IMG/VR virus record: IMGVR_UViG_3300009098_000014
Location: 1 to 41,010 of that record
Length of the DNA stretch: 41,010 nucleotides
Reading direction: 5' to 3' (one strand)
Source: a virus
A program made the position numbers and the translations under genes. The notes beneath the pieces are model-generated. The model worked only from the letters and a program-made list of their open reading frames with translations, ran no database searches and was not told the DNA's origin. Positions 24,755 through 32,161 of this stretch are shown piece after piece (the first letter of the stretch is position 1; the number at the start of each line of letters is the position of its first letter).

Positions 24755-25025
24755 GGCGTCCTCCCTCTGCCTTGCGGCGGCCCAAGGGGCCGCCCCACGA
24801 GTGTTCCTGGGTGGGCTCCGGCGGCATCTGGATTTCCGGCACTACGTCTTCCGGCGGGTTAGGGAAGGGGTCATGCGGCCGGGACGGCTGCTGCATGTCG
24901 GTGGTGGGGGCGGGTGCCCCCAGCATTCGCCCCCGCCCGGTCCACTTGGTCTCGCCGACCTCGCCCGGCGGGACGAGGTCCATCTGCTCGATACGCTCGA
25001 TGGGGCGCTCAGGCATGGGGTTCAC
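24747..25025 (-). CDS. Small Pro-rich hypothetical protein
   Basis: 92 residues if started at GTG 25025 directly after the upstream TAG; an ATG at 25016 is equally possible. Rich in Pro, Glu and Gly (PPGEVGETKW, PEPTQEHSWGG), with a basic end. Probably disordered. It is sandwiched between the two paralogous genes, with 8 bp overlap to the one downstream. No function recognised. Confidence 0.5.
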   Translation of the reverse strand: MNPMPERPIERIEQMDLVPPGEVGETKWTGRGRMLGAPAPTTDMQQPSRPHDPFPNPPEDVVPEIQMPPEPTQEHSWGGPLGRRKAEGGRRG

Positions 25026-25670
25026 CTATTTGTGGGGCTGCGCGCGCCCGGCGTCGCGCTGCGCCTGGGTAGTCGCGTTGCGATGCGCCGGCTGCGACGG
25101 TGAGCGCTGGGCCTCGGTCTTCGGGGCCGGCGGAGTGAAGTTGATCATGCCGGTGCCTTGCGGCGGCACTTCGGTCGGCGGCTCCCACAGTTGCATCGCG
25201 AGTGAGCGCGAACGCCACGCGGCGTCGCTCTCGACCAGCCAGTTCCACAACAATGCCGAGAAGTTCGACTCGGCCAGATGCCGCGACCAGATGGTGACCG
25301 GGCCGTCCTTGGAATTGTCGTAGATTGCCTGGATCAATTCCATCGGGGCAGGCTCGGAGAAATCCATCCAGCTAACCCCGTCGCCGTTACCGGGGCCGTC
25401 GATGTTGAGGATTTTCAACGGCGGCTTGGGGTTGGCCCCGAACGGCGCTTCCCCCGACGGCGGCGGCACCTCGCGGGTGTGTTCGGGGATCGCGGTGTTC
25501 TCGCGGCCGGACCCCTGCGCCCGGTTATTGGTGCGCTCGGTGTGCTCGGCCACGACGCGCTCACCGGGTTGGCCAATGGCGTCGGCTTCGGCGGCTTGGC
25601 GGTCGCGTTCCCGTTGGCGCTCAGCCTGCTGCTCGGCGTGGGTTTGGGAGGTATTGGGTTCGTCGGCCAT
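25026..25670 (-). CDS. Hypothetical protein sharing a domain with the Ig-like protein
   Basis: 214 residues. The N-terminal 95 residues are charged and low complexity (AERQRERDRQAAEADA). Residues about 110-175 hold the shared domain: PAPMELIQAIYDNSKDGPVT, then IWSRHLAESN and AWRSRSLAMQLW. The C terminus is Gln/Ala/Pro-rich and basic. The paralogy with 24161-24754 implies a local duplication, with an Ig-like domain gained or lost. The function of the domain is unknown. Confidence 0.6.
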   Translation of the reverse strand: MADEPNTSQTHAEQQAERQRERDRQAAEADAIGQPGERVVAEHTERTNNRAQGSGRENTAIPEHTREVPPPSGEAPFGANPKPPLKILNIDGPGNGDGVSWMDFSEPAPMELIQAIYDNSKDGPVTIWSRHLAESNFSALLWNWLVESDAAWRSRSLAMQLWEPPTEVPPQGTGMINFTPPAPKTEAQRSPSQPAHRNATTQAQRDAGRAQPHK

Positions 25671-25713
25671 GCTGGGTCTCCTAGGGCACGCGGCGACAAG
25701 CCGCAGTTCTACT

Positions 25714-28485
25714 TTAACAGTTATCTTCCCGTTCTGCTGCCGTCAGGTTGCGGCCCCAACCGCCCGAAGAGGCTAGCGGCAACCCTTCGGCCCAATCCGG
25801 CACATAAGCAAACTGCCGCGCCAGCTCCTGGTCTATTGCCTCTGCGTCTTTTTCCGGCACACACAAATCGAGGCTATCATGCGTAGAAAGGAAAGGCCGA
25901 TAGCCGGTTTTGGCCTGCATCCGCACCGCGATATCGGTAACAATGATCCGCGATAATGCCTGGCTGATGTTCTCGCAATTATGCACTATGAATGGCCCTT
26001 GCGTACCCGCGACGACAAAGCGGTTCCGAGGTCCGGCGTTGACAACATCGTAGACGGGTCGGCTCCGACGCTCAGGCGATACAACAGTGTCGTATGGCCG
26101 ATACCTGTGAGCCTCGACGCTTCCGCTACCGTAATCGGACCAAACCACGTTGGTATGTAGACGTTGCCCCGCCTGTTGTTTGCCTGTTTGCGATGCGTCG
26201 CCCACTCGCAATTCGCCGGTGAATATCCAGCCGCGTTGTCCTTGCGCTCCAAGGCGAGGCCGCGTCTGTACGTCGGTCCCATATCGGCCCAGAAAGTCTC
26301 GAACGATTGCCATTCGGGGCACACGGTAATCCCCCGTCCCCCGTAGTTCGCCCAGGCTTGGTGGGTTGGCAGCTTGCATCGGTCCACCATCGACCGCCAT
26401 ACCCAGTACGCTGGGTGTCTCGACATCCCATGTGTCCGATTGACCGACGCAATTATTTCGTACCGCTGACAGCCGCACGATTTCTGTTCGCCCTTGCAGT
26501 AGATCGACGAGACCATCTGCTTGACCCGGCCGCAGTCGCAGCGAACCTCCCACAGAGGCCGTAGACCAGTACCCGTCTGGAGCGACCCAACGCGCCGCGT
26601 CGCTGTCAGATAGCCAAACCGCAGCCCGGTTATATCCTTCGCAGGCCGCCCCATCCACCCACCCGATTTCGGTTAAAACCTTATGGTGAGGAGTCATTGT
26701 GATGCCATCGACCAAAGCGGTCAATTGGGTTCCATTAAAGGTGACACCATCGTGGGTAACCCACTCAATACCGTCCCATAGGCGATCAGAAACGACGACT
26801 TCGATAATCGGCTTCCACCCGTGGTCGGTAAGGACTTCAGTGTTTGCACCAAGGCAAGCTTTCGCACCATAGAGGTATCTCGGAGTAGTATAGTTCGGGT
26901 CGATGTACGTCATCTGTGCGTCTGCGGGGTCCTGGCTTAACTCAGGGTAGCATATCCGCAGATCGTTCGGCAGGACGAAACAATCGTAGTCCACGTCGAT
27001 GGGGATGTGGCTGTAATCTACCCCGTACGGCATCCGGTCATAGCGCACGCGCCGAGATAACTTAACGATTTGTTTTAGCAGGTAGTTGAAATACTGCCAC
27101 AGTGCCGGTATCTCGTGGTAAACCGCGCGGTAATTGGTCACGATCACATCGGCGGTCTCGATGTTGAGCTTGAGGCTGATCCCGCCATTGCCGATGAATA
27201 ACATCTTCTGGAACTTCTCGGCACCGCAGCCATAGCCCAGCCCAAGGATGGCGGTTTTACCAACAAACCGTTCTAACTTGTCTTCCGGCGTCACCTCGCG
27301 GTCGTATATGATCGACGCGAACTCACAGTACACGTCTCGCTGCTCAGCGAAGGCATCCAACAGGATATTGCATTTTGCCAACCACGCTGTCATGCGAGCT
27401 TCGATCTGCGAAGCGTCACGGTGGACGATGCGCCAACCGGCTGGGGCTTCTATGGCCGTTCGCAATAGGCTGCCTCTTGGCAGGTTTTGCCAGTTAGCGC
27501 CGCCGTCGCCCGATAGCCTGTGAGTGCGCGCTCCCGAATACTTCAGCGGGATCGGTGCCCAGCCCACGTCTTTGCGCCACGGCGTCTCGGCCAAACGCAG
27601 CATATTGCGCGACCGGGTTTCTTCTAACGTCGACTTCTCCGAGAGCCGCGCCGCCAGTAACAACTGCACGAAGGGTGGGAGTGTGTCGTCGGCGCAGAGT
27701 TCCTTAAAAGCCCAGTCGCCTTTAGCCAATGCCGGTATCTGATCGCCGGTCGTGGGCGAGGTTTTCATCGGCACCTCGACACCGTGCTCCTGCAGCAGTT
27801 TTGCAAACTGCGGCTGCGACGAAAACACTGATCGCGGTATCTCGCTGACACGGGCCAGCGCCTCGGCCTTATCAGCCAGAACCCGGTCATAATTCTGCTG
27901 AAGCACTGACGCGTTGAGCCGCACTTGCGGCAGGATGAACATGCGGGCGATCATGTCGATGATTGCCAGCTCACTGGCGCGAAAGCGCGGGCGCAGCTTT
28001 TGGAAGACCGCGTGACAGAGGTCGGTATCCCGCGCGCAATACTTCTCGTAGAGTTCCAGCTCCGCTGACGTGAAATCCCGCAGCCGCTTGCCTTTGGCCT
28101 TAATAACTTCGTCGCCCTTGGGCGGCAGCCCGAGATACTCCGCGACTTTGGCGAGGCTCGACCGCCCAATCGTCCAGTGCGTGGTGGCGCGGCTCATGCT
28201 CAGCGTGTCGAGGTACATCCTGGGCACATGGCCGTAATGCCAAGCTAAAATCCCGCCATCGAACCGGATGTTGTGTGCGAGTACAGCCGATGTAGACCAG
28301 TCGATCCGGCCCAATGCCGGCTTAATGTCCCGGCCGACATATACCTCCGTCGGCGTGTCACCCACTTTCACCGAGCACATGATCGCCTCGAAGCGGGCGT
28401 CCTTGATGTAGTCGACCTCGCTCATCTTTGACAAGCTATAGTCCTGGTCGTACATCGTTTCAAAATCGAGAGTAATTAGCGCCAT
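25714..28485 (-). CDS. Family A DNA polymerase with 3'-5' exonuclease domain, interrupted by an intein
   Basis: 923 residues, about 630 after removal of the intein. Exonuclease motifs: LDFETMYD (D7, E9), AHNIRFDGG, and YCARDTDLCHAVF. Polymerase motifs: TRxLSGDGGANWQNLPRG type region near 330; motif A RDASQIEAR near 355; motif B region RFVGKTAILGLGYGCG near 405-420; motif C THDSLD with H869-D870 and Ser where Glu is commoner. Intein residues 544-836 split the conserved YGAKA/CENISQALSR segment before motif C. GGGG lies upstream of the ATG. It replicates the phage genome with the primase-helicase and SNF2 helicase. The intein must splice for activity. Confidence 0.92.
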   Translation of the reverse strand: MALITLDFETMYDQDYSLSKMSEVDYIKDARFEAIMCSVKVGDTPTEVYVGRDIKPALGRIDWSTSAVLAHNIRFDGGILAWHYGHVPRMYLDTLSMSRATTHWTIGRSSLAKVAEYLGLPPKGDEVIKAKGKRLRDFTSAELELYEKYCARDTDLCHAVFQKLRPRFRASELAIIDMIARMFILPQVRLNASVLQQNYDRVLADKAEALARVSEIPRSVFSSQPQFAKLLQEHGVEVPMKTSPTTGDQIPALAKGDWAFKELCADDTLPPFVQLLLAARLSEKSTLEETRSRNMLRLAETPWRKDVGWAPIPLKYSGARTHRLSGDGGANWQNLPRGSLLRTAIEAPAGWRIVHRDASQIEARMTAWLAKCNILLDAFAEQRDVYCEFASIIYDREVTPEDKLERFVGKTAILGLGYGCGAEKFQKMLFIGNGGISLKLNIETADVIVTNYRAVYHEIPALWQYFNYLLKQIVKLSRRVRYDRMPYGVDYSHIPIDVDYDCFVLPNDLRICYPELSQDPADAQMTYIDPNYTTPRYLYGAKACLGANTEVLTDHGWKPIIEVVVSDRLWDGIEWVTHDGVTFNGTQLTALVDGITMTPHHKVLTEIGWVDGAACEGYNRAAVWLSDSDAARWVAPDGYWSTASVGGSLRLRPGQADGLVDLLQGRTEIVRLSAVRNNCVGQSDTWDVETPSVLGMAVDGGPMQAANPPSLGELRGTGDYRVPRMAIVRDFLGRYGTDVQTRPRLGAQGQRGWIFTGELRVGDASQTGKQQAGQRLHTNVVWSDYGSGSVEAHRYRPYDTVVSPERRSRPVYDVVNAGPRNRFVVAGTQGPFIVHNCENISQALSRIIVTDIAVRMQAKTGYRPFLSTHDSLDLCVPEKDAEAIDQELARQFAYVPDWAEGLPLASSGGWGRNLTAAEREDNC
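25978..26856 (-). other. Intein coding region within the DNA polymerase gene
   Basis: 293 residues in the polymerase frame. Block A is CLGANTEVLTDHGWKPI with Cys1; block B is GITMTPHHKVLT (TxxH-type); block F is RPVYDVVNAGPRNRFVV; block G ends FIVHN, followed by Cys+1 of the C-extein. All nucleophiles needed for class 1 protein splicing are present: C1, H-N, C+1. No in-frame LAGLIDADG or HNH endonuclease is visible between blocks B and F. That space is instead occupied by an HNH-type gene in another frame (25986-26654). Confidence 0.9.
25986..26654 (-). CDS. HNH-type homing endonuclease nested out of frame inside the intein
   Basis: 222 residues, shifted one base relative to the polymerase frame on the same strand. 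The N terminus KDITGLRFGYL is followed by a cysteine knuckle region (RCDCGRVKQM, SIYCKGEQKSCGCQR). The middle, HPAYWVWRSMVDRC, NYGGRGITVCPEW, FWADMG, LERKDNAAGYSPANCEWATH, RKQANNR, is the phage HNH/AP2-associated homing endonuclease family. The C terminus (VAEASRLTGIGHTTLLYRLS) is a helix-turn-helix-like DNA-binding repeat. It ends 8 bp before the intein boundary. GGGTGGGTGG precedes the ATG. It presumably cuts intein-less polA alleles. Confidence 0.85.
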   Translation of the reverse strand: MGRPAKDITGLRFGYLTATRRVGSLQTGTGLRPLWEVRCDCGRVKQMVSSIYCKGEQKSCGCQRYEIIASVNRTHGMSRHPAYWVWRSMVDRCKLPTHQAWANYGGRGITVCPEWQSFETFWADMGPTYRRGLALERKDNAAGYSPANCEWATHRKQANNRRGNVYIPTWFGPITVAEASRLTGIGHTTLLYRLSVGADPSTMLSTPDLGTALSSRVRKGHS

Positions 28486-28506
28486 ACTTTCCCCTAACGA
28501 TTATGC

Positions 28507-28737
28507 TTATAGGGTTACTCCGGGAGTAATCGGTGCGGTTCGGCGTCTTAGTCGGCTGCACCCACACGATTTTGTGTTGCCGCTGCGCAGGTTGGTACCG
28601 ACCACACGTATCGTATTACCGCAGTCACACGCGCACTCCCACGCGAATTTTCTTCTGATGCGGCCAGCTACCTTAACTGCCACAAGGCGCCCAAACCGCT
28701 GACCGGTAATGTCTTTTATCGGTGGGCCGCCGCGCAT
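28507..28737 (-). CDS. Truncated paralogue of the intein endonuclease N-terminal zinc domain
   Basis: 76 residues. KDITGQRFGRLVAVKV, WECACDCGNTIRVVG and SGNTKSCGCSR parallel the first 65 residues of the nested HNH protein at 26654. The HNH core is missing. The last residues, APITPGVTL, come from a copy of the dispersed palindrome (28515-28529). It sits immediately upstream of polA, the usual place for a free-standing homing gene. Either a remnant or a stand-alone DNA-binding domain. Confidence 0.65.
   Translation of the reverse strand: MRGGPPIKDITGQRFGRLVAVKVAGRIRRKFAWECACDCGNTIRVVGTNLRSGNTKSCGCSRLRRRTAPITPGVTL
28515..28529. repeat. Dispersed 15-bp palindrome upstream of polA
   Basis: TTACTCC-G-GGAGTAA, perfect arms. 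It starts 30 bp before the polA start and encodes the end of the preceding gene. Confidence 0.95.
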
Positions 28738-28744
28738 CGGCGCA

Positions 28745-28773
28745 GCCTAAACCCTATAATATTGGAATGTCAA
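28745..28773 (-). promoter_or_regulatory. Possible promoter for the polA transcript
   Basis: Perfect TTGACA at 28773-28768 on the - strand, directly after the terminator. The -10 position has only weak candidates (TAGGCT/TTAGGC). Location after a terminator and before polA is the main argument. Confidence 0.3.
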
Positions 28774-28781
28774 CCACCCAC

Positions 28782-28810
28782 AAAAAAGCCCCCGCTCACG
28801 GCGGGGGCTT
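28782..28810 (-). terminator. Intrinsic terminator after the 28827-29057 gene
   Basis: Stem GCCCCCGC/GCGGGGGC with a 5-nt loop, extended by AA/TT. On the - strand it is followed by TTTTTTG. A textbook rho-independent terminator 17 bp past the stop. Confidence 0.85.
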
Positions 28811-28826
28811 GGCTTGTTAACTTTCG

Positions 28827-29057
28827 TTAGTGTTTGGGTTTTTGAAGGAGCTTGATAAAGCAGGGGCCGCAGTAGCATTTCTGGACGTATTCGCCCGGCG
28901 CGTACGGTGGCGGTTCTTCATCGTCACCGTCGGCGGGCACACGCCACGGCGTGCTGCAGACTTGAATGTCGGGATCGCCGCAATCGTCGCAGACCCGGCC
29001 CTGCTCTTTCATTAGGTTGATTATGATCGTCGCGGCGTCAGTATTAGGTGATGCCAT
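28827..29057 (-). CDS. Small Cys-rich zinc-binding-type protein
   Basis: 76 residues from ATG 29057 (MASPNTDAATIIINLMKEQG), with AAGGTGGG upstream. CDDCGDP, a single C, then CYCGPC make two possible zinc knuckles separated by an acidic Pro-rich loop. The same frame is open to 29474, but that extension is antisense-like low-quality sequence over the next gene. Last gene before the terminator. Confidence 0.6.
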   Translation of the reverse strand: MASPNTDAATIIINLMKEQGRVCDDCGDPDIQVCSTPWRVPADGDDEEPPPYAPGEYVQKCYCGPCFIKLLQKPKH

Positions 29058-29068
29058 TGCTACCCACC

Positions 29069-29845
29069 TTAAAAAGGGGCGCCGCCCAGTATCTGCCAGT
29101 CGGCTATATGGGCGGTGAGTTTGCCGGAATTGGTAGTCGGTGACGATGCCAGTGACAGGCACGACAACAGGGTCTCCTCGGCTAATGCCATGCGCCGTGC
29201 GTTGGTTTCCCGCCAGAGTGCTTCCGGCCCGAATTTGGGCCAGTCCCATCGCTGGAGGTTCCTCGGAACCTCGTTGCCGTGCCGCTCCCAGATATCCTGC
29301 GCGCGACCGTAGCCGTGATGGGTCACACGTGGGAAGATCGCCTTTAGTCCTGGCCAGCGGGCCAGGATGTGATACATCGTGAGTTTGTCGTCGGCCCGGT
29401 GCTTGAAGAACATCGACACCGTGGTCGTGGTTAACATGGCCAATCTTCGTTCGTAGACCGCCTCCTCGGTCCATTTCTTTAACGCTTCCATCGCAATGTC
29501 GTCGATCCCGTCGCGGTTAAAATAGATCGGCTTATCTACAACATAGGCTGACTGGAGCTGCCGCTGGTAGGCGTAATGGATAGACTTCGGCAAACTCACA
29601 TGAGTGATCGAGCGTCGGGCTAGTCCGTGTTCGGGGCCGAGTTCATAGTTGATGCCGCGAGTTGTCTGCAATGAGTCGTAGCCGAGCGCGGCGAATTCCT
29701 GGAGGCGCGGCGGCCAGACGATTTTCTTAACCTGCTCGATATCCAGCGGGTAGCCTGCCTCCATCACGCAGGCACGGCGGTTGGTCATGTGGTTGACGAC
29801 TTGCTGCAGTCGGTAGATGTGATCCTCTGTCGGTGTCCAGTTCAT
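29069..29845 (-). CDS. Conserved-looking phage protein, function unknown
   Basis: 258 residues, mostly helical. Features: HIYRLQQVVNHMTNRRACVM near the N terminus, GYDSLQTTRGINYELGPEHG, a central segment RLAMLTTTTVSMFFKHR, and WPKFGPEALWRETNARRMAL. No enzymatic motif or membrane segment is evident. It lies directly downstream of the VWA/metallopeptidase gene, probably in the same transcript, so a link to that system is possible. I do not recognise the family. Confidence 0.6.
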   Translation of the reverse strand: MNWTPTEDHIYRLQQVVNHMTNRRACVMEAGYPLDIEQVKKIVWPPRLQEFAALGYDSLQTTRGINYELGPEHGLARRSITHVSLPKSIHYAYQRQLQSAYVVDKPIYFNRDGIDDIAMEALKKWTEEAVYERRLAMLTTTTVSMFFKHRADDKLTMYHILARWPGLKAIFPRVTHHGYGRAQDIWERHGNEVPRNLQRWDWPKFGPEALWRETNARRMALAEETLLSCLSLASSPTTNSGKLTAHIADWQILGGAPF

Positions 29846-29859
29846 TTGTAACCATCCGA

Positions 29860-29889
29860 GTTGAGGTTTTGTCCCGATTGGGACTCAAC
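29860..29889. other. Small nested inverted repeat in the leader of the 29069-29845 gene
   Basis: GTTGAG...CTCAAC enclosing GTCCC-GATT-GGGAC. On the + strand it is followed by CTATTTTTG. It lies in the 53-bp gap and may shape translation of the downstream gene or act as a weak terminator. Confidence 0.35.
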
Positions 29890-29898
29890 CTATTTTTG

Positions 29899-31185
29899 TT
29901 ACACTTTAATTTGCACAGTCTCGCCGAACGGCCCCACCTTATCCGTCGAAGCACACCACACGACTGGATATCCAGGGTTCTGCGGGAACGGACCCCACAT
30001 GTCGGTCAAAAAGATACAGGTCTCGGGAAATACCTCGTTCTCTTCCATCCACTCAAACGGCGGCCGGAAGTCCGTGCCTCCGCGACCCGGCACCGGCTCC
30101 CGCATCAGCCCGTAGACCTCGTCCAACGTACTCACCCACTCCGTCCTCTGGACGATAGCGTCGCACCAGCCTACGAGGAGCCGCTTGGGGCGGACGTCCT
30201 GGATGATGCCGCCGACCTCGGAGAAGAACGCGTCGTACTCGCGGTCCTCGACGCTGCCACTACAGTCGATCCATACCGCGACAGTGTCCGCCCCGTGGCC
30301 ACGTTTGCCGGGCATGTAGACGATCTGTGGCATCACGATGTAGCGGCGGTTGGGAGTCGCCCAGTTTTCGTGGAACTTGCCAATCTGCCCAGTGATCAAC
30401 ATGCGGACTTTATCTTTCCAGTCGACCTGGGGTTCGAGCAACTCGTCCACCAGCCTCTGGAGGCTTCCGGGCATCTTACCCACCGCCTTAGCGGCTTGAG
30501 CCGCCCGCGCGACCGCTTCCTTAAAGGCGATCTCGCCGATCTCGTCGTCTGTCCCGGTGATGGGGTCGACCAGTGGCGGCCTCACGTCGTCAAAGCCGCC
30601 TCCATTGGCCTTCGCGGTTTTGTCGGGCTGCGAACCGCGACCGTAGGTTACTCCGGGAGTATTGCCGCCGCCGGTCTGCGGCGTCGGTGCCGGCAGGCCG
30701 GGCTGTACCTGCTTTTGTTGCCACAGTTTCTTGTAGACCTCGACGATGTTGTCGGTCCCGCTGATCCGGGGGTCATACAGCCACTCGGGATTGCACAGCC
30801 CTACCTTGAGGTTGATCAAGTCAGCGTTGATGACGTAATCCTCGGCCCGGTTCATCAGATCGTGGTCGTAGGGTGTGCCCTCGACGTGTTTGTCCCGGAT
30901 ATAAATCTTGGCGCGCTGGCAGTGCTGCCAAATGACGTGGTACATCTCGTGGGCCAACACGAAACACCGCTCCGGCGGCCGGAGGGCGGCGAACCACACG
31001 GGGTTGTAGAACAGCCGCCGGCTGTCGGTCGCCGCCGTCGGCATCGACATCGTTGGGAACTCGGTAATCTTGTCATAGTAGAAATACGCGAAGAAGGGGC
31101 ACTGGCGCATAAATGCAACTCGCGCTTCTATCATCGCTTGATCTTGTTCCGGCGTCGTCTGAACTCGTGGTGGTAGCGTGGTCAT
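29899..31185 (-). CDS. VWA/putative metallopeptidase protein (DUF2201-like)
   Basis: 428 residues. The N-terminal half carries CFVLAHEMYHVIWQH (H79-E-M-Y-H83), typical of the putative metallopeptidase domain that precedes VWA-like domains in DUF2201-type proteins. The C-terminal half has a MIDAS: WIDCSGSV (D307-x-S-x-S), RGGTDFRPPF and IFLTDMWG. A Gly/Pro linker (about 165-200) contains the palindrome-encoded NTPGVT. Such proteins pair with MoxR/CobS-like AAA+ ATPases as metal-insertion or remodelling chaperones. The matching ATPase is encoded at 35294-36499. AGGA precedes the start. Confidence 0.8.
   Translation of the reverse strand: MTTLPPRVQTTPEQDQAMIEARVAFMRQCPFFAYFYYDKITEFPTMSMPTAATDSRRLFYNPVWFAALRPPERCFVLAHEMYHVIWQHCQRAKIYIRDKHVEGTPYDHDLMNRAEDYVINADLINLKVGLCNPEWLYDPRISGTDNIVEVYKKLWQQKQVQPGLPAPTPQTGGGNTPGVTYGRGSQPDKTAKANGGGFDDVRPPLVDPITGTDDEIGEIAFKEAVARAAQAAKAVGKMPGSLQRLVDELLEPQVDWKDKVRMLITGQIGKFHENWATPNRRYIVMPQIVYMPGKRGHGADTVAVWIDCSGSVEDREYDAFFSEVGGIIQDVRPKRLLVGWCDAIVQRTEWVSTLDEVYGLMREPVPGRGGTDFRPPFEWMEENEVFPETCIFLTDMWGPFPQNPGYPVVWCASTDKVGPFGETVQIKV
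30648..30662. repeat. Dispersed palindrome inside the VWA gene
   Basis: TTACTCCGGGAGTAT, one terminal mismatch. It encodes part of NTPGVT in the interdomain linker at about residues 175-180. Confidence 0.85.
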
Positions 31186-31331
31186 CCGGATAGTCCTTTT
31201 CTATGTGGTTTACTTTGGCGGGCTTATGTTGGCCGCCCTCGCTTGGTTCGGGCTTACGTAAATGCCCCTCGCGACCGGGTTGACACCGACCGGTCCAGAG
31301 GCTGACGGGGTTTACTTGTGACTGAAGTCAC

Positions 31332-31355
31332 GGCCTCACTCGCCGTCTTGAGGCC
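31332..31355. other. Hairpin in the 31186-31362 gap
   Basis: GGCCTCA/TGAGGCC, 7-bp stem and 10-nt loop, just past the PEP-CTERM stop. A second small hairpin GTGAC-TGAA-GTCAC lies at 31317-31330. No T-tract, so a terminator is unproven; it may separate the two genes' expression. Confidence 0.35.
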
Positions 31356-31362
31356 ATCCCCA

Positions 31363-32121
31363 TTACGTGAGTGGTATCACGCAGTCGTTGTGCCGGCGGC
31401 GACGCCAGCCTAAGAACCCCGCCATGCCGATAAGCCCGCTACCCAGCATCGCGAGCGTGCCCGGTTCTGGGACCGCCACGACATCGCTGATGATGTCCTG
31501 GCCCCGACTGGTGATCGTCGCGGTGGCCCCCGCCGACAACGTGCCGCCGGCGGTCATCGTCCACGAGTACGGGTCAGACGTGACCCACGCCCCGGTGAGC
31601 GGGCCGGTGGCGTACGAGTCCGTGCCGGTGCTGGTGAAGCTGGTCGATGCCAACTGAATACCCGGAGTGTCGGTAGGTGTACCAGCTCCCTGGGTGTTGG
31701 CGGTGTCGCCATACCACGCCATGTTGAGGAGCGACCCGGCGGCCGTCAGGAACGTCGCCGAGCCCGACGCGTCGAACGTGGTGGTCGGTGCGGCGAAGCC
31801 CGTACCACTGACGGCAAACAGGATCGTTGCGGTCGCACCGGTTCCGTTGGTGATCGTTTCCGAGTTGGTTAGCAACGCGTTGGTCGGAGGACCGGTCAAC
31901 TGCGTCTGCGAACTTCCCTCGAACACGACACCGCCAATCGTGGTTTGGCCCAAGGTCAACGTGCCGGTGGTGCCGTTCGTGTCGCAGGTTGACTGGTTGT
32001 CGTAGCAGGTAAAGATAGACCCACCGTTGACCTGGGCCGCGATCTGCAGGATGGCGTGCGACGGCGTTGCCGTCGCTACCAACACCACAGAACCGAGTAA
32101 CGTAGAGATCAACTTAGACAT
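31363..32121 (-). CDS. Secreted PEP-CTERM (exosortase-sorted) protein
   Basis: 252 residues from ATG 32121 (MSKLISTLLGSVVLV), with GGAG 9 nt upstream; ATG 32136 is possible. A signal peptide ends at SHA|I (about residue 23). The mature part is Thr/Ser/Gly-rich, beta-type, with one cysteine pair region (FTCYDNQSTCDTNG). The C terminus is a classic PEP-CTERM signal: VPEP at 217-220, a hydrophobic span (GTLAMLGSGLIGMAGFLGW) and RRRR. In bacteria this signal is read by exosortase EpsH/XrtA for surface export. A phage copy implies a host with that machinery. Role could be surface modification or superinfection exclusion, as inference only. Confidence 0.85.
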   Translation of the reverse strand: MSKLISTLLGSVVLVATATPSHAILQIAAQVNGGSIFTCYDNQSTCDTNGTTGTLTLGQTTIGGVVFEGSSQTQLTGPPTNALLTNSETITNGTGATATILFAVSGTGFAAPTTTFDASGSATFLTAAGSLLNMAWYGDTANTQGAGTPTDTPGIQLASTSFTSTGTDSYATGPLTGAWVTSDPYSWTMTAGGTLSAGATATITSRGQDIISDVVAVPEPGTLAMLGSGLIGMAGFLGWRRRRHNDCVIPLT

Positions 32122-32146
32122 GAGATATTTCTCCATATGTTTAAGA

Positions 32147-32161
32147 TTACTCCTGGAGTAA
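32147..32161. repeat. Dispersed palindrome upstream of the PEP-CTERM gene
   Basis: TTACTCC-T-GGAGTAA, perfect arms with a T centre. It lies 26 bp before ATG 32121. An 8-codon leader ORF (32173-32147, MSAALLQE) with GGGGAGGAG upstream ends exactly in this repeat. Confidence 0.9.

Noticed and set aside
29833-31176. 447-codon open frame on the + strand opposite the VWA gene
   Set aside because: It mirrors the VWA gene codons, has no recognisable domain or ribosome site, and the opposite strand has clear HExxH and MIDAS motifs. A GC-rich shadow.
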